DNA from: an uncultured Marinomonas sp.
Lineage (GTDB): Bacteria > Pseudomonadota > Gammaproteobacteria > Pseudomonadales > Marinomonadaceae
Assembly (NCBI GenBank): GCA_947493575.1
Contig: CANLRQ010000001.1
Location: forward strand, 186,001-250,000
Length of the DNA: 64,000 nt
Direction: 5' to 3'
Positions 9,551 through 18,682 of this stretch are shown here, one piece after another. The notes under the pieces were generated by a model, which saw nothing but the letters and a program-made list of their open reading frames with translations, did not search any database and was not told the DNA's origin. The position numbers and the translations under genes are program-made. Positions within the stretch are counted from its first letter, which is position 1; each line of letters starts with the position of its first letter.

Positions 9551-11161
9551 ATGAAAAAAACACTTTTAGCCACCGCATTAATCACAGCGTCATTAGGTGC
9601 AATGCAAATTCAAGCTGCGGACGTACCTGCTGGCGTCGTGCTGGCCGATAAACAAGAACTTGTTCGTGGTGGTGGTGCAGAACCTGCAACCCTAGACCCT
9701 CAAAAAGTAGAAGGAACACCGGGGTCTCATAGAACTCGTGAATTGTTCGAAGGTTTATATAACTTAAATGGCAACGGTGATCTAATTCCTGGTGTTGCAG
9801 AAAGCTATACCGTCAATGCCGATAACACAGTTTATACATTTAAACTTCGCGATGACGCAAAATGGTCTAATGGTGAACCTGTTACTGCACACGATTTTGT
9901 TTACGGCTTCACCCGCGCAGTTGACCCAGCAACCGCATCGCCTTATGCATGGTTCATTGAAATTCCTTCTATTGCCAACGCTTCTGACATTATCAACGGT
10001 AAAACAGTACCTTCTGAACTGGGTGTAAAAGCACTAGACGATTACACATTTGAAGTAACTTTAGAGCGACCTGTACCCTATTTCGTGAAGATGACGGCTC
10101 ACCAAACCATGTTCCCAGCACCCAAAGCCGTTATTGAAAAATTCGGTTCAGATTGGATCAAACCGGGCAATATGGTTTCCAACGGTGCCTACAAAATGGA
10201 CGAGTGGGTAGTCAATGAAAAAATGGTGTTCACACGTAACGAAAACTACTGGAACAACGATAAAACCGTTATCAACCAAGTAACGTTTCTGCCTATCGAA
10301 TCGCCATCGGTTGAGTTAACACGCTTCCAAGCGGGTGAAATGGACATAAGCGATGAATTGCCTAACGACCATTTTAAACAATTAAAACGTGATATTCCTG
10401 ATGAAGTCATTATCACACCTAAATTAGGAACGTATTATTACCAATTTAATACAACTAAAGCACCTTATGATGATGTTCGTGTACGTAAAGCCTTATCTTA
10501 TGGCATCGATCGCAACATCATCACTAAATTTGTAACAGGTACAGGCGAGTTACCAGCTTACTCTTTCACTCCTGAAGTGGTAAATGGATTCGATCCAGCA
10601 ACACCTGAATACGCAACATGGACACAAAAAGACCGTAACGAAAAAGCCAAAGCATTATTAGCTGAAGCTGGCTATGATTCTAGTAACCCGCTTAAATTTA
10701 ACCTTCTTTATAATACCAATGAAAACCACAAGAAAATTGCGATCGCCATTTCCTCAATGTGGAAAAAAACACTGGGGGTAGAAGTAACATTAGAGAATCA
10801 AGAATGGAAAACTTACCTAGAGACCAAAAAAGCACAAAACTTTGAAGTCGCTCGTGCGGGTTGGATTGGTGATTATAATGAAGCGTCCACCATGTTGGAT
10901 TTATTAACAACCCCTCATGGTAACAATGACGGTAAATACAGCAACACGGACTATGACAAGTTAATGTCTGAAGCCAAAACTATGGCCGACCCATCTGTAA
11001 ACTATAACAAAGCGGAAGGCATCGCTATTGATCAAGACATGGCTGTTGCACCTATTTACCAATACACCATCAAACGTCTGGTGAAGTCTTACGTTGGTGG
11101 TTACCAACCAAATCCAGAAGACAATATCTATACTCGTGATATGTACATCATCGCGCACTAA
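9551..11161 (+). CDS. oppA: Oligopeptide-binding periplasmic protein OppA
   Basis: Periplasmic solute-binding protein of a peptide ABC importer (SBP family 5). Residues 1-22 are a Sec signal peptide ending QIQAAD. The mature part has the family pattern LVRGGGAEPATLDPQKVEG, LFEGLYNLNGNG, LRDDAKWSNGEPVTAHDFVYG and later VRKALSYGIDR. 536 aa, the normal OppA/MppA length. It is followed by a terminator-like hairpin and then oppBCDF, the arrangement that yields excess binding protein over membrane components. Confidence 0.95.
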   Translation: MKKTLLATALITASLGAMQIQAADVPAGVVLADKQELVRGGGAEPATLDPQKVEGTPGSHRTRELFEGLYNLNGNGDLIPGVAESYTVNADNTVYTFKLRDDAKWSNGEPVTAHDFVYGFTRAVDPATASPYAWFIEIPSIANASDIINGKTVPSELGVKALDDYTFEVTLERPVPYFVKMTAHQTMFPAPKAVIEKFGSDWIKPGNMVSNGAYKMDEWVVNEKMVFTRNENYWNNDKTVINQVTFLPIESPSVELTRFQAGEMDISDELPNDHFKQLKRDIPDEVIITPKLGTYYYQFNTTKAPYDDVRVRKALSYGIDRNIITKFVTGTGELPAYSFTPEVVNGFDPATPEYATWTQKDRNEKAKALLAEAGYDSSNPLKFNLLYNTNENHKKIAIAISSMWKKTLGVEVTLENQEWKTYLETKKAQNFEVARAGWIGDYNEASTMLDLLTTPHGNNDGKYSNTDYDKLMSEAKTMADPSVNYNKAEGIAIDQDMAVAPIYQYTIKRLVKSYVGGYQPNPEDNIYTRDMYIIAH

Positions 11162-11180
11162 GATGTAACGCTTTTCACTC

Positions 11181-11210
11181 AGCCCAGTACCTAGTACTGG
11201 GCTTGTTTTT
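11181..11210 (+). terminator. Hairpin terminator or attenuator between oppA and oppB
   Basis: Stem GCCCAGTAC / GTACTGGGC with a 3-nt loop followed by TTGTTTTT, 20 bp after the oppA stop. It probably allows partial read-through into oppBCDF. Confidence 0.8.
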
Positions 11211-11291
11211 ACCGTATTTTTCCTTGTCTTAGAGACAAACTACTAGGGATGGATTGAGCCATGCTCATGGAAGCCTAGTCAGGTAATAATT

Positions 11292-12212
11292 ATGTTAACT
11301 TTCATTTTAAAACGCGTTCTGGAAGCCATTCCTACGCTGCTTGTGTTAATCACAGTCTCTTTCTTTTTAATGCACTCTGCCCCGGGTAGCCCATTCTCTA
11401 GCGAGCGCAGCTTACCGCCAGAAGTCTTAGCTAATATCAACGCCAAATACCATTTGGACGAGCCCGTTCTAACTCAGTATTTTTATTATCTTGGTGGTTT
11501 ATTACAAGGCGATCTAGGCCCTTCTTTTCGCTATAAAGACTTTTCCATTAATGAATTAGTCGCACAAAGTTTGCCTGTTTCGGCGGAAATTGGTGTTTGG
11601 TCCTTCCTAGTCGCCGTTGTTATTGGTGTGAGTTGCGGTGTGTTTGCCGCCTTAAGACAAAACTCATGGCTAGACTACCTTGTTATGTCGTTTGCCAATC
11701 TAGGAATTGTGTTACCTAATTTTGTTCTTGCTCCTTTGTGTATCTTATTTTTCTCCATTTATATGCAGTGGCTTCCAGCTGGCGGTTGGAATGGTGGAGC
11801 ATGGCCCTATTTGATTATGCCCGTAATCGCCATGTCCACCAGCTATATAGCCCAAATCGCCCGAATTACTCGCGGTAGTATGATTGAAACCATGCATTCC
11901 AACTTTATTCGTACAGCCAGAGCCAAGGGTTTACCGAAGCACAGAATCATTCTACAACATGCAATGAGACCCGCCATGTTGCCCGTTGTGTCCTATTTAG
12001 GGCCAGCGTTTGTCGGCATTATTACCGGTTCCGTTATTGTCGATGTGTACTTTGGTACTGGAGGAATTGGGCAACACTTTATCAATGGCGCCTTAAATCG
12101 AGATTACTCAATGGTAATGGGGGTAACCATTTTAATTGGTACATTGACCATTACGTTCAACGCTGTCGTAGATATTTTGTACGCGATCATTGACCCTAAA
12201 ATTCGTTATTAA
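11292..12212 (+). CDS. oppB: Oligopeptide ABC transporter permease OppB
   Basis: Inner-membrane permease, 306 aa, with the OppB/DppB pattern: N-terminal helix MLTFILKRVLEAIPTLLVLI, then PGSPFSSER, a periplasmic stretch, and five further helices. The EAA loop FIRTARAKGLPKHRIILQHA docks on the ATPases. It pairs with OppC 12 bp downstream to form the channel. Confidence 0.95.
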   Translation: MLTFILKRVLEAIPTLLVLITVSFFLMHSAPGSPFSSERSLPPEVLANINAKYHLDEPVLTQYFYYLGGLLQGDLGPSFRYKDFSINELVAQSLPVSAEIGVWSFLVAVVIGVSCGVFAALRQNSWLDYLVMSFANLGIVLPNFVLAPLCILFFSIYMQWLPAGGWNGGAWPYLIMPVIAMSTSYIAQIARITRGSMIETMHSNFIRTARAKGLPKHRIILQHAMRPAMLPVVSYLGPAFVGIITGSVIVDVYFGTGGIGQHFINGALNRDYSMVMGVTILIGTLTITFNAVVDILYAIIDPKIRY

Positions 12213-12224
12213 AGGCTGAATACA

Positions 12225-13148
12225 ATGTTAACTACTGATAAAACTCAAGCCGTTGAGCAATTTGCCGAGCGCATTGTTGAGATAGAAGGTCGCAGTTTGT
12301 GGCAGGATGCTCGTCAACGTTTCTTATCAAACAGAGCGGCGGTTTTCAGCTTAATTATATTAGGTTGTATCGCTGCATTCTCTCTATTAGGCCCCTTATT
12401 CAGTCAATGGCATTATGAAGACATTGATTGGGAAGCTCTTTCCGACATCTCTGTTTTAGGTCGCCCTGCCATTGAATCGGGACACTACTTTGGAACAGAT
12501 ACATTAGGTCGAGATATCTTTGTTCGTACCATGCAAGGAGGCCAAATTTCCCTTTTAGTGGGCATTCTTGGAAGTGCGGTTGCGATCATAATCGGCACAC
12601 TCTATGGCGCAACGTCAGGCTATTTAGGTGGCCGTATTGACAGTGTCATGATGCGTTTTCTTGAAATACTTAACTCTTTTCCATTTATGTTCTTCGTCAT
12701 TATTCTAATGACCATTTTTGGTAGGCACATCTTTTTAATCTTTGTGGCTATTGGAGCAATATCTTGGTTGGACATGGCACGTATTGTACGCGGGCAAACA
12801 CTGAGTTTAAAAAATAAAGAATACATAGAAGCGGCTCATGCCTGTGGTGTTTCCACGTTCCATATTATTTTACGTCACATCATTCCTAACTTATTAGGCA
12901 TAGTCGCAGTTTATGCCACACTTTTAGTGCCTAATATGATTTTACTTGAGTCCTTTATCAGCTTTCTAGGGTTAGGTGTACAGGAACCAATGACAAGTTG
13001 GGGAGTATTGATTTCAGAAGGTGCGAGCACCATGGAACTGGCCGTATGGCAGCTTGCTTGGCCCTTGGCATTTCTTGTATTAACGCTCTTTTGTTTTAAC
13101 TTTCTTGGCGACGGTTTACGCGACGCTCTTGACCCTAAAGACCGCTAG
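12225..13148 (+). CDS. oppC: Oligopeptide ABC transporter permease OppC
   Basis: Second permease, 307 aa, with a cytoplasmic N-terminus of about 40 residues, six helices, the GTDTLGRDIFVRTM signature common to OppC/DppC, and the EAA loop YIEAAHACGVSTFHIILRHI. It lies between oppB and oppD in one operon. Confidence 0.95.
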   Translation: MLTTDKTQAVEQFAERIVEIEGRSLWQDARQRFLSNRAAVFSLIILGCIAAFSLLGPLFSQWHYEDIDWEALSDISVLGRPAIESGHYFGTDTLGRDIFVRTMQGGQISLLVGILGSAVAIIIGTLYGATSGYLGGRIDSVMMRFLEILNSFPFMFFVIILMTIFGRHIFLIFVAIGAISWLDMARIVRGQTLSLKNKEYIEAAHACGVSTFHIILRHIIPNLLGIVAVYATLLVPNMILLESFISFLGLGVQEPMTSWGVLISEGASTMELAVWQLAWPLAFLVLTLFCFNFLGDGLRDALDPKDR

Positions 13149-13157
13149 GAGGCACTT

Positions 13158-14147
13158 ATGTCCACGTTAAATCAAACCCCTCTTTTAGATGTAAAAGACC
13201 TGCGAGTAAACTTTAAAACACCTGACGGTTTTGTGACGGCAGTTAACGATCTTAACTTTACTCTTTCCCAAGGTGAAACCCTAGGCATAGTTGGCGAGTC
13301 AGGCTCTGGAAAAAGCCAAACCGCTTTTGCTTTAATGGGATTATTGGCAAAAAATGGCGTGATTGAAGGTCAAGCCAACTTCGAAGGTCAAAACATCCTA
13401 ACATTTTCCGAAGATCAACTTAATCACGTCCGTTCTGAAAAAATCTCCATGATTTTCCAAGACCCTATGACGTCTTTAAACCCCTATATGAAAGTTGGCG
13501 CTCAGCTAATGGAAGTGCTCATACTGCACAAGGGCATGACCAAAAAAGAAGCATTCGAAGCATCTGTAAAAATGCTGGATGCGGTAAAAATGCCCGAAGC
13601 TCGTAAACGTATGAATATGTACCCACATGAGTTTTCTGGCGGAATGAGACAGCGCGTCATGATTGCTATGTCCTTACTGTGTCAACCAAAGCTTCTCATC
13701 GCAGACGAGCCAACTACAGCATTAGACGTTACAGTTCAGGCTCAAATTTTAACTCTACTCAATGAACTCAAAAGCGACTTTAACACCTCTATTATCATGA
13801 TCACCCACGACCTTGGTGTTGTTGCGGGGTTATGCGATAAAGTATTGGTTATGTATGCAGGTCGAACCATGGAATATGGCTCTACTGATGACGTATTCTA
13901 TCGCCCTACACACCCATATACTCAAGGCTTATTAAGCGCTATCCCCCGCTTAGACAGTAATGATAGCGAATTAACCACCATTCCTGGAAATCCACCAAAC
14001 CTATTGCACTTACCATCGGGCTGCCCCTTCCAAGAACGTTGTGTGCATGCATCAGACCCTTGTTTCACAGAAGCTCCAATATTGACGGAACACGACAATA
14101 ATAGCCAACGTGCATGCCATAAATCAGCAAAGGAGTTAGTCGCCTAA
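13158..14147 (+). CDS. oppD: Oligopeptide ABC transporter ATPase OppD
   Basis: Cytoplasmic ATPase, 329 aa: Walker A GESGSGKSQ, signature FSGGMRQR, Walker B LLIADEPTTALDV, and the C-terminal oligopeptide/dipeptide extension with Cys residues (CPFQERC, DPCF) that can bind an Fe-S cluster in relatives. A strong TAGGAGG Shine-Dalgarno precedes ATG 13158. The stop overlaps the oppF start by one base. Confidence 0.95.
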   Translation: MSTLNQTPLLDVKDLRVNFKTPDGFVTAVNDLNFTLSQGETLGIVGESGSGKSQTAFALMGLLAKNGVIEGQANFEGQNILTFSEDQLNHVRSEKISMIFQDPMTSLNPYMKVGAQLMEVLILHKGMTKKEAFEASVKMLDAVKMPEARKRMNMYPHEFSGGMRQRVMIAMSLLCQPKLLIADEPTTALDVTVQAQILTLLNELKSDFNTSIIMITHDLGVVAGLCDKVLVMYAGRTMEYGSTDDVFYRPTHPYTQGLLSAIPRLDSNDSELTTIPGNPPNLLHLPSGCPFQERCVHASDPCFTEAPILTEHDNNSQRACHKSAKELVA

Positions 14148-15145
14148 TGAATAACGTAATTATGGAAGTGAATGACCTAAAAGTTCACTTTAATATCAAA
14201 CAAGATAATGCATGGCCATGGGAAAAAGGACGACCTTTAAAAGCCGTTGATGGCGTCAGCTTGAAAATTTATGAAGGGGAAACCTTAGGTGTCGTTGGTG
14301 AATCTGGTTGTGGTAAATCAACATTTGCTAGAGCACTGCTTAGACTGCTCCCGATTACAGAAGGGAATGTGGTTTGGCTAGGAGAAGACCTTGTTTCTCT
14401 AGACAAACAACAAATGCGTGATAAACGACAAGAATTGCAAATGATTTTCCAAGACCCTCTCGCGTCTTTAAATCCAAGAATGACGGTGGGAAATATCATT
14501 GCAGAACCACTACGAACATTTAAGCCTGAACTTACAGACGAAGAAGTCAAAAACAAAGTCCGAAACATTATGGATCGCGTCGGTTTGTTGCCAAATGTAA
14601 TCAACCGTTATCCTCATGAGTTCTCCGGCGGTCAGTGCCAACGAATCGGTATCGCCAGAGCGCTTATTCTAGAGCCTAAATTAGTCGTTTGTGATGAACC
14701 TGTATCAGCATTAGATGTTTCCATTCAGGCGCAAGTTGTGAATTTACTGAAAGAGCTGCAACAGGAAATGGGGTTGGCGTTGGTATTTATCGCCCATGAT
14801 CTCAGTGTAGTAAAACACATTTCAGATCGTGTGCTTGTTATGTACTTGGGTAATGCCGTCGAATTAGCAGATAAACATTCACTGTATGATTCACCTCAAC
14901 ATCCTTATACCAAAGCCCTATTGTCTGCCGTCCCAGTCCCTGATCCTGAAGTGGAAAGAAATAAAACCATTCAATTATTGGCAGGGGATCTCCCATCTCC
15001 GATAAATCCTCCTTCTGGTTGTGTGTTTCGAACCCGATGTCCACATGCAAATGAACACTGTATGACAACACGCCCCCAACTGCAGCAGGTTTCTCCCTCC
15101 CATCAAGCATCTTGTCTACGTTTAAACGAGCTCACCGATGACTAA
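14147..15145 (+). CDS. oppF: Oligopeptide ABC transporter ATPase OppF
   Basis: Second ATPase of the Opp importer, 332 aa: Walker A GESGCGKST, signature FSGGQCQR, Walker B LVVCDEPVSALDV, and the C-terminal Cys-rich extension (CVFRTRCPHANEHC). OppF pairs with OppD to drive OppBC. The start TAATG overlaps the oppD stop, implying coupled translation. Last gene of the operon. Confidence 0.95.
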   Translation: MNNVIMEVNDLKVHFNIKQDNAWPWEKGRPLKAVDGVSLKIYEGETLGVVGESGCGKSTFARALLRLLPITEGNVVWLGEDLVSLDKQQMRDKRQELQMIFQDPLASLNPRMTVGNIIAEPLRTFKPELTDEEVKNKVRNIMDRVGLLPNVINRYPHEFSGGQCQRIGIARALILEPKLVVCDEPVSALDVSIQAQVVNLLKELQQEMGLALVFIAHDLSVVKHISDRVLVMYLGNAVELADKHSLYDSPQHPYTKALLSAVPVPDPEVERNKTIQLLAGDLPSPINPPSGCVFRTRCPHANEHCMTTRPQLQQVSPSHQASCLRLNELTDD

Positions 15146-15164
15146 ATTGGATGGAATAAGTAAA

Positions 15165-15227
15165 GAAAGGTGCGAACAGCAGGCTTTTATCCACATGCTG
15201 AGACAAGAGGATTTATTTGCACTATCC
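15165..15227 (+). repeat. 63-bp repeat with IS5-like terminal inverted repeats (copy 1)
   Basis: Begins GAAAGGTGCGAACAG and ends TTTATTTGCACTATCC, imperfect inverted ends resembling those of IS5-family elements (GGAAGGTGCGAAC-type). It is flanked on both sides by TAAA (15161-15164 and 15228-15231), a likely target duplication. The core AGCAGGCTTTTATCCACATG recurs with few changes at 47431-47450. Confidence 0.6.
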
Positions 15228-15279
15228 TAAACAGAATGAATAGCTGACTCTTAACCTTGTAACGAGAACCCTCCCTTTC

Positions 15280-15310
15280 GCGCCACACAATACATGTGGC
15301 GCTTTTTTTT
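15280..15310 (+). terminator. Rho-independent terminator of the opp operon
   Basis: Perfect 8-bp stem GCGCCACA / TGTGGCGC followed by eight T, 135 bp after the oppF stop and downstream of the small repeat. Confidence 0.9.
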
Positions 15311-15324
15311 GAATAATGTAACCT

Positions 15325-15364
15325 TGACGAAGCCATGAGCGATGAATAATCGTGCAAAGGTCTC
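15325..15364 (+). mobile_element. MITE-like repeat, internally deleted copy A
   Basis: Short copy of the dispersed repeat: the left end is truncated (TGACGAAG for the usual TGCACGAAG), most of the middle is missing, and the right end TCGTGCAAAGGTCTC is intact. It is flanked by AACCT on both sides (15320-15324 and 15365-15369), matching the 5-bp duplications of the other copies. Confidence 0.75.
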
Positions 15365-15503
15365 AACCTTATTTGTCACTTGGAATCGTTATTGATAGTC
15401 TTTCGGTACTGTATCTAAATATTGTTTTTCAGTTTCATTATGTGTCCTTTGAACTGCATATTCATTATGTAAAAACACTAAATAAAAGGAATTTATTAAT
15501 CTC

Positions 15504-17348
15504 ATGCCGATCGTCAAAGCACAAGCTAAAGCTCAAAGTTGGCTACTCAGTATCTTTGCTATTTTTTTCATTTTTATGGCTGTGGTTGTTTTCATCACAA
15601 TTAACGCCACTGGCTCTATCCAAAAAAATCGCTATCAAGACGCTTTTAATCAGACCTTATGGGAGACAATGCAGTTACAGGTGCAATATCATCGCTTCCT
15701 AAATTTTGTATCAAGCCTTGGCCCTGAAGACGTTCCGCTAGACGGTACCTTACAAACGGAATATGCCTATCTAGTGAATCAAATAGACGCTTTAAGAAGC
15801 AGTGAAGTAAATCAAGTGGTTAACTTTTTTGATGAAAGGAATCCAATCAAGCTGATTTATTTTATTCACGGAGAGATTAATCTTATGTCAGTCGATGTGA
15901 ATTCGATTGAGCAAAGCCAAGATGCCAATACACAGGTATTAATTCGTAATTTGTATCATGTGGAAACAAAAATAAATGAATTGGTTCGTATAACAAATAA
16001 AAGTTTACAACGCTATGCTTCAACCCAACAAACAGAGTTAGATAACAGTTTAGATCAAGTGACTTGGCTAATTTGGTTTTTGTTTGCTGGCCTTTGCCTA
16101 TTTATCTTACTAACTTCAGGTTTTTTGTATAAAAATACTCACCATGTAAAGCGGATATCAAAACTTTCTGCAGAATTGGAAGTTCTTACTATGAATAGAA
16201 TGCGCTTTCTTTCCGCCCTTAATCATGAATTAAGAACGCCTGTAAACAGCATTTTAAGTATGGCTAATATTCTCCAGAAGTCGACCGTCGATCAATCGCA
16301 AAAAGACATGCTGCTCACTGTTAACGAATCAGGCAATACAGCTTTAAATAATTTAAATGCTTTTTCTGATTTATCTAGGTTAGAAGCCAACCAATTAGAG
16401 CTTAACTTTTCATACGGTAACCTACATAAACAATTGGAAGAAACCTGCCAGAGAGTCAGTGGTAGTAGCCGTTACCCTCAAAGCCATCTTTTTAGTTTTA
16501 TTGATTTAAACCTCCCCAGTCATACGTACAGTGACTTTGGCCGCTTAAATCAAATTTTCTTGGCTTTGTTAGAAAATGCATTTATTCATACATCCACACA
16601 CAATGTCAGTATCGTCGTTCGAGAGTCACCTCTTAATGCAAGTAATTGGCGCCCCGACTTCACCAAAAATTTAGATGCTTTAATGATCCAAGTATCTGTT
16701 CGAGCAGCAGGCATCACATTAACGGAAGAGCAACGTCAGGCCATTACCTCCAGTTTCTATTATTTAGAAGCCGATGATTCACGCAAATACATGTCGGGCT
16801 TAAACCTAGCCATTTGCTATCAATTAGCCAAGGTCTTAGGTGGTCAATTACAATTCTCTACTCAACATGGCATGGGGGATGAATTCTGGATGGACATTCC
16901 CATTTATTTTGATAATAAGATCAATAAAATCAAAGAAGAAGTAGCGATGACAAAAGCGTTAACGCTCTTAGATCAGAAAAAGGTGATGATTATAGAAGAA
17001 GAGCAACCTGCACACATTATTGGCATGCAAGTTAGTTCTATGGGAATGATCCCTATTTTGGAAACAGAAAGACTAACAGGCCCTCTTACGATACACGTTG
17101 ATGTGGTCATCATTTGTGAAGATGCTTATTTGGATGAGCTGTCCTATCAGCACCTTTCAGAGCTATCTAATGAAGAATGCTTCATCCTCTCTTCCAGTAA
17201 ATGCAAACAGAGTCAAACAAGAGACTTATCTCAAGATGTCCTTAGTTTCCCTTTGACTCAGCTGGAATTAAGAAAAAAGCTAATCAATCATTTTCAAAAA
17301 CCGACTATTACCCCACGTCAAGCGCCCATTGAAAGTCTGTCGATTTAA
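15504..17348 (+). CDS. Degenerate hybrid histidine kinase (probable pseudokinase)
   Basis: 614-aa membrane protein: helix at about residues 13-35, extracytoplasmic region to about 185, second helix at about 187-208, HisKA with H241 in NHELRTP, HATPase-like domain (about 340-470), and a C-terminal receiver-like domain (about 490-600). The N-box Asn is kept (LLENAFIH), but the G1 box Asp is Ala401 (VRAAGITL) and the G2 box reads MSGLNLAI with N434 for Gly. In the receiver the phospho-acceptor position appears to be C538 (VVIICED) and the conserved Lys is missing (LSFPL). I infer a signalling scaffold or pseudokinase with little or no kinase activity. The 3' end overlaps the convergent msrC gene by 41 bp. 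Confidence 0.8.
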   Translation: MPIVKAQAKAQSWLLSIFAIFFIFMAVVVFITINATGSIQKNRYQDAFNQTLWETMQLQVQYHRFLNFVSSLGPEDVPLDGTLQTEYAYLVNQIDALRSSEVNQVVNFFDERNPIKLIYFIHGEINLMSVDVNSIEQSQDANTQVLIRNLYHVETKINELVRITNKSLQRYASTQQTELDNSLDQVTWLIWFLFAGLCLFILLTSGFLYKNTHHVKRISKLSAELEVLTMNRMRFLSALNHELRTPVNSILSMANILQKSTVDQSQKDMLLTVNESGNTALNNLNAFSDLSRLEANQLELNFSYGNLHKQLEETCQRVSGSSRYPQSHLFSFIDLNLPSHTYSDFGRLNQIFLALLENAFIHTSTHNVSIVVRESPLNASNWRPDFTKNLDALMIQVSVRAAGITLTEEQRQAITSSFYYLEADDSRKYMSGLNLAICYQLAKVLGGQLQFSTQHGMGDEFWMDIPIYFDNKINKIKEEVAMTKALTLLDQKKVMIIEEEQPAHIIGMQVSSMGMIPILETERLTGPLTIHVDVVIICEDAYLDELSYQHLSELSNEECFILSSSKCKQSQTRDLSQDVLSFPLTQLELRKKLINHFQKPTITPRQAPIESLSI

Positions 17349-17817
17349 CAAAAATGTTAGCCAATTCTTGCACGCCAAATTGATCTTTTTCATCGAATCG
17401 ATCTGGTATAGGGCTGTCTAAATCCAATACACCAATAAGAACATCGCCGGCAAAGATAGGCAAGACCAATTCAGATCGAGTATCTCCATCACAAGCTATA
17501 TGCCCAGGAAATTGATGGACATCGGTCACTCGTTGAGTGGTTTTTGTACTCACTGCCGCACCGCATACACCCTTGGTTAATGGAATTCGAGTGCAAGCCA
17601 CCTTGCCAACATAAGGTCCCAAAACCAACTCTTGACCTCTGAGAAAATAAAAACCAGCCCAGTTTAAATCTGGTACACTTTGCATGATAAAAGCAGACAA
17701 CTGTGCTGCATTACAAATAAGATCACGCTCACCATAAAATAAGCCTTCTAATTGAGCACTGAGCTCTTGATAAAATGCCTCTTTAGGAAGAGACTCATCA
17801 ATCTTAATATCAAACAT
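17308..17817 (-). CDS. msrC: Free methionine-(R)-sulfoxide reductase (GAF domain)
   Basis: Reduces free methionine-R-sulfoxide in the cytoplasm. A single GAF domain of 169 aa, as in YebR/fRMsr. The three conserved cysteines are visible in ACTRIPLTKGVCG and HIACDGDTRSELVLP, with the RVTDVHQFPGH segment between them. It reads convergently into the kinase gene, overlapping it by 41 bp. No partner gene is adjacent. Confidence 0.93.
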   Translation of the reverse strand: MFDIKIDESLPKEAFYQELSAQLEGLFYGERDLICNAAQLSAFIMQSVPDLNWAGFYFLRGQELVLGPYVGKVACTRIPLTKGVCGAAVSTKTTQRVTDVHQFPGHIACDGDTRSELVLPIFAGDVLIGVLDLDSPIPDRFDEKDQFGVQELANIFVKSTDFQWALDVG

Positions 17818-17885
17818 TTAGAAACCACTCCAATTAAAAATATGATAGTAAATAATTAAAAGTGTCATTAACATAAAGACGCATT

Positions 17886-17919
17886 AAAAAAGCCGTACCT
17901 TTATCCAAGATACGGCTTT
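17886..17919 (-). terminator. Terminator of the pst-phoU operon
   Basis: Inverted repeat AAAGCCGTA / TACGGCTTT with a 13-nt loop; read on the minus strand it is followed by a T run. It lies about 33 bp after the phoU stop. Confidence 0.75.
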
Positions 17920-17951
17920 GATATAACAAACAGTATTATATCAAGACAGTG

Positions 17952-18659
17952 TTATTGTATTTCCTCGTCCAACTGAGCCGAGGGTGTATGACGTACATCG
18001 ACACCTTTAATCATATAGATCAAATGCTGACAAGAATGACGAGAGTAATCCGCTATACGTTCAAGCGAGCGCAGAATCCAGATAACATTCAAAACACGGC
18101 TAATACTACGTGGATCTTCCATCATATAAGTAACCAATGAACGAATCGCTGTTTTGTACTCCATATCAATACTACGATCACGTTTTGCTATCTTTATTGC
18201 TGCATCTAAATCCAATCGAGCATAAGCGTCAAGAGAGTCATGAATCATGGAAGAAACCATTTGCCCAATGCGGTTAATTTCCACATATCCACGTGGAGAT
18301 TCGCCTTCTTCAATCAAGCTAATGGTTAGCGAAGCGATTTTTTTCGCCTCATCACCAATACGCTCTAATTCACCAACAGCCTTACTAATTGACATAATTA
18401 AACGCAAATCAGAAGCCGCAGGTTGGCGACGCGCTAAGATAAGAGTGCACTCTTCATCAATCAAACCATCTAATTGGTTAACTGTCGCATCACGATCTTT
18501 TACTTCCTCGGCTAAACCACCATCGCTGTCGAGTAAAGCCTGAATAGCATCGCTTACCTGATTTTCCACAACGCCACCCATGGTTAGAAAGTGCTGACGC
18601 AAGGTCTCTAACTCAATGTTAAACTGCTGAGAAATATGATCTGTTGTTAATTCTTTCAT
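17952..18659 (-). CDS. phoU: Phosphate signalling protein PhoU
   Basis: 235-aa all-helical cytoplasmic protein with two PhoU repeats, each with the metal-binding signature (ELERIGDEAKKIA near 90-105; RSLERIADYSRHSC near 195-210). It links Pst transporter status to PhoR and represses the Pho regulon when phosphate is plentiful. Last gene of pstSCAB-phoU, 23 bp after pstB. Confidence 0.96.
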   Translation of the reverse strand: MKELTTDHISQQFNIELETLRQHFLTMGGVVENQVSDAIQALLDSDGGLAEEVKDRDATVNQLDGLIDEECTLILARRQPAASDLRLIMSISKAVGELERIGDEAKKIASLTISLIEEGESPRGYVEINRIGQMVSSMIHDSLDAYARLDLDAAIKIAKRDRSIDMEYKTAIRSLVTYMMEDPRSISRVLNVIWILRSLERIADYSRHSCQHLIYMIKGVDVRHTPSAQLDEEIQ

Positions 18660-18682
18660 GTGTTCCGTCCTCTGCCCTAAGC

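Larger units (their letters stand above)
15146..15503. other. Intergenic region between oppF and the histidine-kinase gene
   Basis: 358 bp holding the IS5-like repeat, the opp terminator and MITE copy A in that order. The remaining 15370-15503 should contain the promoter of the kinase gene; an AAAAGGAA Shine-Dalgarno candidate lies at about 15484-15491. No small ORF is convincing. Confidence 0.6.

Noticed and set aside
9792..10028. Open frame inside oppA, and similar overlapping frames in other genes
   Set aside because: Frame shadows of clearly identified genes with no own ribosome-binding site or family match.
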